Assembly: GCA_033856535.1 (NCBI GenBank)
Contig: JAWVEV010000199.1
Coordinates: forward strand, 1 to 6,915
DNA length: 6,915 nt
Direction of reading: 5' to 3'
Origin: JAWVEV01 sp033856535
GTDB lineage: Bacteria > Actinomycetota > Thermoleophilia > Miltoncostaeales > Miltoncostaeaceae
Part shown: one piece after another, positions 1 through 6,915 of the stretch
How positions within the stretch are numbered: position 1 is the first letter of the stretch
Layout: each line of letters starts with the position of its first letter
Translations under genes and position numbers: made by a program
The notes under the pieces: model-generated
What the model was told of the DNA's origin: nothing
The model's database searches: none
What the model saw: only the letters and a program-made list of their open reading frames with translations

Positions 1-440
1 CGCACGACGGGACCATCCAGGGCTTCGACCACCTGACGCCGGCCGACGAGCTCCCGGTGGACGCGACGCTCGACGGGGCGGACGCCGGGACGTTCGACAC
101 GCTGGTGCTGCCGGGCGGGGTCGCGAACCCCGACCAGCTGCGCATGACGCCGGAGGCCGTCGACTTCGTCCGGGCGTTCTGGGACGCCGGCAAGCCGATG
201 GGCGTGATCTGCCACGCCCCGTGGCTGCTCGTGGAGAGCGGCATCGCCGCGGGGCGCACGCTGACCTCGTGGCCAAGCCTCCGGACCGACATCACGAATG
301 CCGGCGGCGAGTGGGTCGACCGCGAGGTGGTGGTCGACCGCGGCCTGGTCACGAGCCGCAAGCCGGACGACCTCCCCGCGTTCTGCTCGGCGATCGTCGA
401 GACGTTCGCGGCGGGCCGCCTCGACCGCAGGGCGGCCTAG
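1..440 (+). CDS. DJ-1/PfpI-family protein (5' end cut off by window)
   Basis: The open frame enters from the window edge (first full codon at position 3) and stops at TAG 438-440, leaving 145 residues. The family usually has about 170-190 residues, so roughly 30-45 N-terminal residues are missing. A GTG at 57-59 is internal and not the start, because the frame is open upstream with family-like sequence. Visible hallmarks are LPGG (residues 36-39), the nucleophile elbow GVICHAPWLL with Cys70 followed by His71, then TSWPS and TSRKPDDLPAF near the C-terminus. These are typical of the PfpI/YhbO branch of the class I glutamine-amidotransferase-like fold. The Glu that normally sits near the nucleophile is expected in the missing N-terminal part. 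Members have been described as stress-linked proteases, deglycases or chaperones, and the true substrate is disputed. It is probably cytoplasmic, as no signal sequence is expected for the family. It is followed after three bases by an ATP-binding protein gene, so co-transcription is likely, but no functional link is evident. Confidence 0.87.
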   Translation, partial: HDGTIQGFDHLTPADELPVDATLDGADAGTFDTLVLPGGVANPDQLRMTPEAVDFVRAFWDAGKPMGVICHAPWLLVESGIAAGRTLTSWPSLRTDITNAGGEWVDREVVVDRGLVTSRKPDDLPAFCSAIVETFAAGRLDRRAA

Positions 441-443
441 GCC

Positions 444-947
444 GTGGGCGCGCGCGGAGCGGAACGGTCGAGGGACGGCCGTCGCGGCGGCTGGCCCGGC
501 CTGGACCGCGGCTCGGCGAGCGTGGGCCGGAACCGGACGGCGGCGCGGCCGGAGACGATCCGGCTGGCCCCCACCGACGCGGCGCCCGAGGAGGCACGGC
601 TCTGGCTCTGCGGGCTGCTGGAGTGGTCCGACGGGCCGCTGGAAGACGCCATGCTCCTGACGAGCGAGCTGGTCACCAACAGCCTCCGGCACGCGGGGCT
701 CGGCGTGAGCGACTGGGTCGAGATCACGGTCCAGCGCCCGCCGCCGACGCTGCGGGTGACGGTGTGCGACCCCGGGATCGGCTTCGCCCCCGCGGGGGAT
801 CCGCGGCTGCCGCCCCCAACGCAGCCGACCGGCCGGGGCCTCTTCATCGTCAGCCGGGTCGCGGACCGCTGGGGCGTGTCGGCCGGCGAGCGCACCTGCG
901 TCTGGTTCGAGATCGACGGCCCGCGGCGGCTGGAGCGGTACCACTAA
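444..947 (+). CDS. GHKL/HATPase_c_2 ATP-binding protein (anti-sigma-factor-like regulatory kinase)
   Basis: This 167-residue protein carries the ATP-binding boxes of the GHKL fold. The N-box is ELVTNSLRHAG (75-85), with Asn79 the expected Mg-ATP residue. The G1 box is DPGIGF (109-114) and the G2 box is GRGLFIV (130-136), followed by the usual terminal strand VWFEI (153-157). The small single-domain architecture, without a histidine phosphoacceptor domain, matches the RsbW/SpoIIAB-like 'ATP-binding protein' family common in actinomycetes. Such proteins typically phosphorylate an anti-anti-sigma factor or hold a sigma factor. No sigma factor, STAS partner or phosphatase is seen nearby, so its target is unknown. 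The start is uncertain. GTG 444 has a weak AGGG-type sequence about 9 bases upstream and gives an Arg/Gly-rich, probably disordered first 35 residues. GTG 522 would give a 141-residue protein closer to the usual family length, but without a better ribosome site. It begins 3 bases after the PfpI gene, so the two are probably one transcript. Confidence 0.86.
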   Translation: MGARGAERSRDGRRGGWPGLDRGSASVGRNRTAARPETIRLAPTDAAPEEARLWLCGLLEWSDGPLEDAMLLTSELVTNSLRHAGLGVSDWVEITVQRPPPTLRVTVCDPGIGFAPAGDPRLPPPTQPTGRGLFIVSRVADRWGVSAGERTCVWFEIDGPRRLERYH

Positions 948-953
948 GGACGA

Positions 954-1012
954 GGCCTCAGGTCTGGCCGTCCCGCGGGAGGGCCGGGCCGCCGGCCCCC
1001 TGTACCCTGAGG
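954..1012. terminator. possible bidirectional terminator: nested GC-rich inverted repeats in the convergent gap
   Basis: Between the converging ATPase and malQ genes, CCTCAGG (956-962) is mirrored by CCTGAGG (1006-1012). Inside them lies a tighter hairpin, GGGCCGG (981-987) with CCGGCCC (992-998) around a 4-base loop. A short palindrome TCCCGCGGGA (971-980) sits between. A further weak pair, CGAGA (1020-1024) / TCTCG (1031-1035), follows. The position, where both transcripts must end, suggests termination. There is no U-tract on either strand, so this is not a canonical intrinsic terminator, and short GC-rich inverted repeats are common at this base composition. The rest of the 123-base gap shows no gene. 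Confidence 0.4.
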
Positions 1013-1070
1013 AAGCGCCCGAGAGGGAGGTCTCGCCGCGACCCGCGCCATGATGGATCGACGCCCGGAG

Positions 1071-2356
1071 TCAGTCCTGCGGCAGCCGCCCGGCCTCCGC
1101 GGTCCGCTCGCGCAGCCACGCCGCCAGCTCGGCGGTGAGCTGCCCGCGCCGCAGCCGCCAGCCCCAGTTGCCGGACCGTCGGCCCGGCGTGTTCATCCGC
1201 GCCTCGCTCCCCAGCCCGAGCAGGTCCTGGGCCGGGACGAGCGCCGTGCGCGCCGCCGAGGCGAGCGCCAGACGCACCAGCGCCCGCGCCGGCGCGTCGT
1301 CCCGGATCCCGGCCTCCTCGAGCACCCGGGCCGCCTGGGCCCGCTCCCGCTCGTCGAGGGAGGCCCACCAGCCGGCCGTCGTGTCGTTGTCGTGGGTCCC
1401 CGTGTAGACGACCGCGTGCTCCGGGTGGTTGGCCGGGAGATACGGGTTGTCGGCCCGGCCGCTGAAGGCGAAGTGGAGCACCCGCATCCCGGGAAGGTCG
1501 AGGCCGGTCATGAGGCGCCGGACGGCCGGCGTGATCTCGCCGAGGTCCTCGGCCACCAGGGGGACGTCGCCGAGCTCGGCCCGGGCGGCCTCGACCACCG
1601 CGGGCCCGGGGCCCCGGCGCCAGCGCCCGGCCGTGGCCGAGCGCGCGCCCGTCGGCACGCCCCACCAGGCGGTGAAGGCGCGGAAGTGGTCGATCCGCGC
1701 CGCGTCGACCAGCTCCAGCGTGCGGCGGAAGCGGTCGACCCACCAGCGGTATCCGGTCGCCCGCACCGCGGCCCAGTCGTAGGTCGGGTTGCCCCAGAGC
1801 TGGCCGTCGTCGCTGAAGGCGTCGGGCGGGACGCCGGCCACCAGGTCGTCGCGGAAGAGCTCCGGGTGCGCCCGGGCGTCGGCGCCGCGCGGGGCGACGT
1901 AGAACGGGACGTCGCCCATGAGCAGCACCCCGCGTGCGGTGGCGTGCTCGCGCAGCTCGCCCCACTCGCGCGCGAAGCGCACCTGATCCTCGACCGCGCC
2001 CTCGCCGGCGAAGCGCTCCCAGTCGCCGATCCAGGCGGCGTGGCGCTCGCGGAAGTCGTCCACCTCGGCGCGGGACACGCGCGCCCGGGGGCGGGCGAGC
2101 AGGCCCGGCCAGCCCGCGAAGGCCGACGGGCTCGCGTACGGCGAGCCGTCCTCGTCGGGCGGCCCGAGGGGCAGCACCTGCCACCAGCGCTGGCCGGCGT
2201 CGGCCAGCCAATCGACGAATCCCAGCGCCTCGGGGCCCAGCCGGCCCCCGGGCAGCGAGGTGATATGGAGGAGGACGCCGCAGGCGCGGCGCCCGAGGAC
2301 CGCCGAGCCGAGAGAGGGTGTCGCCGCTGATGCGATCGGGAAAGAGTACGCGGAGC

Positions 2357-2384
<28 letters not shown>
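1071..2384 (-). CDS. malQ: 4-alpha-glucanotransferase (amylomaltase), GH77, compact form
   Basis: This enzyme transfers alpha-1,4-glucan segments between malto-oligosaccharides, releasing glucose, in cytoplasmic maltodextrin/glycogen metabolism. All GH77 signatures are present in the 437 residues. They are GVLLHITSLPG (36-46), WWQVLPLGP (67-75), SPYASPSAFAG (81-91), GDVPFYVA (157-164), the 250s-loop-like GVPPDAFSDDGQLWGNP (184-200), RIDHFRAF with nucleophile Asp232, LVAEDLG with acid/base Glu279, GTHDNDTT with Asp332, and the C-terminal GSEARMNTPG / SGNWGWR. The spacing from Asp232 to Glu279 (47) equals that of Thermus amylomaltase. The stretch from the first motif to the nucleophile is about 90 residues shorter, mostly between SAFAG and GDVPF. 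GTG 2384 is chosen as start because GAGGA lies 9 bases upstream on the minus strand. The only other standard start before the first motif is TTG 2369, with a poor ribosome site. The first ~30 residues look non-conserved and overlap the glgE 5' end. Family assignment is firm; the start is not. Confidence 0.93.
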
Positions 2385-4275
<1,891 letters not shown>

Positions 4276-4276
<1 letters not shown>

Positions 4277-6519
4277 TGGCCCGCGAGACCCGCCCCCGCC
4301 GCCCGCGGACGCCCAAGGCCGCCGCGCCCGCGCCGGCCGACGCCGGCCTCGAGCAGGACATCGCGCTGCTCCTCGCGCGCGACCATTCCGAGCCGCACCG
4401 GCTGCTCGGCGCGCACCCCTCCCCCAAGGGCGTCGTGATCCGCGCGTGGCGCCCCGGGGCGGCGTCCGTGCGCCTGGTGACCGACGACGGGACCGAGACC
4501 GCCATGGAGGCCCGCCATCCGGCCGGGCTCTTCGAGGCGCTGCTGGCGAAGGTGAAGGACGTGCCGGGCTACCGGATCGACACCGAGTGGCCGGACGGGA
4601 ACGCCTCGAGCGGGCGCGACCCGTACGCCTTCCTGCCGAGCATCGGCGAGCTCGACCTGCACCTGGCCGGCGAGGGCCGCCACCGCGACCTCTACCGCCG
4701 GCTCGGCGCCCACCCGCGCGAGCTCGGGGGGGTGGCCGGGGTGACGTTCGCGGTCTGGGCGCCCGCCGCGCGCTCGGTGAGCGTGGTCGGGGACTTCAAC
4801 TACTGGGACGGCCGCCTTCACCCGATGCGCTCGCTGGGGGCCAGCGGCATCTGGGAGCTCTTCGTGCCCGACGTGATGCCGGAGGCGCACTACAAGTTCG
4901 AGATCCGCGGCCAGGACGGCGAGCTGCGGCTGAAGGCGGATCCGCTGGCCCAGGCCGCCGAGGAGCCGCCGAAGACCGCGTCGGTGGTGCACCGGTCCGA
5001 GCACGAGTGGCGCGACGCCGCGTGGCTCGAGCGCCGGCGCGCCGGCGCCCCGCACGCCGAGCCGGTGTCCATCTACGAGGTCCACCTGGGCTCGTGGCGG
5101 CGGAACCCGGAGGAGGGCAACCGCTCGCTGAGCTACCGCGAGCTGGGGCAGGAGCTGGGCGACTACGTCCGCGACATGGGCTTCACCCACGTCGAGCTGA
5201 TGCCGGTGACGGCGCACCCGTTCACGGGATCCTGGGGCTACCAGGTGTCCTCGTACTTCGCGCCCACCCCGCTCTACGGCGGCCCGGACGACCTGCGCGA
5301 GATGATCGACTCGATGCACGACCGCGGGCTCGGCGTGATCATGGACTGGGTGCCGGCCCACTTCCCGCGCGACGACTTCGCGCTGGCCCGCTTCGACGGC
5401 ACCGCCCTCTACGAGCACGAGGACCCGCGGCGCGGCGCGCACCCCGACTGGGGCACGCTGATCTTCAACTACGGCCGCAACGAGGTCCGCAACTTCCTGC
5501 TCGCCAGCGCCGACTTCTGGCTGCGCGAGTACCACGCCGACGGCCTGCGGGTGGACGCGGTGGCGTCCATGCTCTACCGCGACTACTCGCGCGCCGCCGG
5601 CGAGTGGGTGCCCAACGAGTACGGCGGGCGCGAGGACCTGGAGGCGATCTCGTTCCTGCGCGAGCTGAACGAGGTGGTCCACGCGCACGAGCCCGGCACG
5701 CTGATGGCGGCCGAGGAGTCGACGGCCTGGCCGGCGGTCTCGCGGCCGACCGACGAGGGCGGCCTGGGCTTCGACTTCAAGTGGAACATGGGGTGGATGC
5801 ACGACACGCTGGGCTACTTCGCCCGCGACCCGATCTACCGCCGGTACCACCACCACGAGCTGACCTTCAGCCTGGTCTACGCCTTCAGCGAGCAGTTCGT
5901 TCTGCCGCTCTCCCACGACGAGGTCGTGCACGGCAAGGGCTCGCTCCTGGCGAAGATGCCGGGCGACCGCTGGCAGCGGATGGCGAACCTGCGCTCGCTC
6001 TACGGCTACATGTGGGCGCACCCGGGGAAGAAGCTCCTCTTCATGGGCGGCGAGCTGGCCCAGGAGCAGGAGTGGAGCCACGAGCGCAGCCTGGACTGGC
6101 ACCTGCTGGAGCGCCCGGCCCACGCGGGCGTGCAGCGCCTGGTGCGCGACCTGAACGGGCTCTACAAGGCCCACCCGGCGATGTGGGAGCTGGACGCCGA
6201 CCCGACCGGCTTCCGCTGGCTGGTGGTGGACGACGCCGACAGCAACGTGGTCGCGTTCGCGCGCTTCGGCGCCGGCGGCGCGCGGCCGCTGGTGACCGTG
6301 GCCAACCTCTCGCCGGCCCCCCGCGACCGCTACCGCCTGCCGATGCCGCGCGGCGGCCGCTGGCGCGAGGTGCTCAACACCGACTCCGAGCTCTACGGCG
6401 GCTCCAACATGGGCAACCTCGGCGCCGTCGAGGCCGATCCGGTCCCCTGGGGCGGCGAGGGCCACTCGGCCGAGATCACGCTGCCCCCGCTGGCGGTCCT
6501 CTGGCTGACGCCCGAGTGA
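4276..6519 (+). CDS. glgB: 1,4-alpha-glucan branching enzyme (GH13_9)
   Basis: GlgB cleaves an alpha-1,4 segment and re-attaches it by an alpha-1,6 bond, branching the glucan that GlgE elongates. The 747-residue protein has the full long-form architecture. It opens with an Arg/Ala/Pro-rich, probably disordered leader (1-24). The N1 beta domain follows (about 25-120, with PHRLLGAHP). The CBM48 domain spans about 150-240, with FAVWAPAARSVSVVGDFNYWDG at 158-179. The GH13 barrel begins at VSIYEVHLGSWRR (264-276), and the C-terminal beta domain (about 645-745) ends LPPLAVLWL. Catalytic residues are Asp427 (GLRVDAVASM), Glu480 (MAAEEST) and Asp548 (LSHDEVVHGKGS). Their spacings (53 and 68) are the same as those of E. 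coli GlgB Asp405, Glu458 and Asp526. GFDFKWNMGWMHD and LLFMGGELAQEQEW are further family signatures. The start ATG 4276 overlaps the glgE stop by one base and has a good ribosome site. The last four bases (GTGA) contain the treZ start, so the three genes are translationally linked. Nothing looks truncated or mutated. Confidence 0.97.
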
Positions 6520-6915
6520 CCGGACCGGCCTGGGAGGGGTTCCTCGGAGCCCTCCCACAGGCCGACGGCACGACGGTCTTCCGGGTCTGGGCGCCCCGCG
6601 CGGAGACCGTCGCCGTGCGGCTGGACTCGGGCGACCACCCGTTGGGACCCGTCGGCGAGGGCGTGTTCGAGGGCCGCCCGGAGGCGGTCGCGGGCGACGA
6701 CTACCGGCTGGTGCTGGACGGCGGGGACGCCTGGCCGGATCCGTTCTCCCGCTGGCAGCCGGCCGGCGTGCTCGGCCCCTCCCGCGTCCTCGACCTGGAG
6801 GGGCTGCGGACGACGATCCGCCACGGCCCGCGGATCCCGCCGCGGGAGCTCGTGCTGTACGAGCTGCACGTCGGGACCTTCACGCCCGAGGGCACCTTCG
6901 ACGCCGCCATCGGGC
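6516..6915 (+). CDS. treZ: malto-oligosyltrehalose trehalohydrolase, N-terminal part (3' end cut off by window)
   Basis: TreZ hydrolyses the alpha-1,4 bond next to the trehalose unit of maltooligosyl-trehalose, releasing trehalose. It is the second step of the TreY-TreZ route from glycogen or maltodextrin. Only 133 codons are in the window, and the frame is open to the last base. The visible part is an N-terminal CBM48-like beta domain, with TTVFRVWAPRAETVAVRL (19-36) and DPFSRWQPAGVLGPSRVLD (75-93). The first barrel strand follows as ELVLYELHVGTFTPEGTFDAAI (111-132). The RWQP-GV-GPS and ELHVGTFT-EGTFDAAI signatures distinguish TreZ from GlgB and TreY. No catalytic residues are reached. The start is GTG 6516, overlapping the glgB stop by 4 bases. 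No Shine-Dalgarno sequence is seen, so initiation probably depends on ribosomes terminating on glgB. The linker between the two domains is short and lacks the Trp-rich stretch I remember from other TreZ proteins. A long GC-rich hairpin lies just inside the coding sequence. Confidence 0.9.
   Translation, partial: MTGPAWEGFLGALPQADGTTVFRVWAPRAETVAVRLDSGDHPLGPVGEGVFEGRPEAVAGDDYRLVLDGGDAWPDPFSRWQPAGVLGPSRVLDLEGLRTTIRHGPRIPPRELVLYELHVGTFTPEGTFDAAIG
6527..6563 (+). repeat. 12-base-pair GC-rich inverted repeat over the treZ 5' end, just after the glgB stop
   Basis: GGCCTG (6527-6532) pairs with CAGGCC (6558-6563), and GGAGGG (6533-6538) pairs with CCCTCC (6550-6555). This gives 12 base pairs with a 2-base bulge (CA, 6556-6557) and an 11-base loop. 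An alternative register pairs TGGGAGGG (6531-6538) with CCCTCCCA (6550-6557). The element begins 8 bases after the end of the glgB stop and 9 bases after the end of the treZ start codon, falling in treZ codons 4-16. It has no following U-tract. It could lower treZ translation, act as an RNA-processing or stabilising stem for glgE-glgB mRNA, or be a composition-driven coincidence. Confidence 0.5.

Noticed and set aside
57..59. GTG 57 as the start of the PfpI-family gene.
   Set aside because: The frame is open to the window edge, and starting here would remove part of the conserved fold before LPGG. The gene is better read as truncated by the window.
221..1138. A 305-codon plus-strand open frame across the PfpI and ATPase genes.
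   Set aside because: Its translation is Arg/Gly/Pro/Ala-rich with no motif, and it overlaps two genes with clear family signatures.
2250..2356. A conventional -35/-10 promoter for glgE in the malQ 5' region.
   Set aside because: Only isolated low-GC patches such as GATATGG are present, with no pair of hexamers at proper spacing, so no promoter call can be supported.

Overview
The window is very GC-rich (about 70% by eye). It is densely coding and uses GTG starts, and every gene prefers G/C in the third codon position. A GlgE maltosyltransferase, GH77, GH13 branching enzyme and TreZ together fit a high-GC actinomycete. I cannot place it lower from sequence alone; a Thermoleophilia-like lineage is only a guess. 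There are six protein genes, two of them cut by the window edges. I see no RNA genes, CRISPR arrays, transposons or long repeats.

Layout. Positions 1-440 (+) hold the 3' part of a DJ-1/PfpI-family gene. Three bases later comes a small GHKL-type ATP-binding protein (444-947, +) of the anti-sigma-factor / Ser-Thr kinase class. A 123-base convergent gap (948-1070) with nested GC-rich inverted repeats separates it from a compact 4-alpha-glucanotransferase, malQ (1071-2384, -). Head to head with malQ, and overlapping it at the 5' ends, starts a plus-strand operon: glgE (2357-4276), glgB (4276-6519) and the first 133 codons of treZ (6516 to the window end). The three genes are joined by 1-base and 4-base stop/start overlaps.

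How the genes fit together. GlgE adds maltose from maltose-1-phosphate to alpha-1,4-glucan chains and GlgB introduces alpha-1,6 branches, so together they build a branched glucan. TreZ releases trehalose from maltooligosyl-trehalose ends, which a TreY partner makes; TreY is not in the window. MalQ disproportionates malto-oligosaccharides and can reshape the linear donors and acceptors. The locus is therefore a storage-glucan / trehalose interconversion module. The enzymes that make maltose-1-phosphate (TreS-Pep2 or GlgM) are not visible here. The PfpI and ATPase genes look unrelated to it.

This is mostly a recognisable metabolic region, and I found no evidence for a wholly new system. The points most worth a second look are the malQ/glgE 5' overlap, the shortened MalQ, and a strong hairpin directly over the treZ start that also lies just after the glgB stop.
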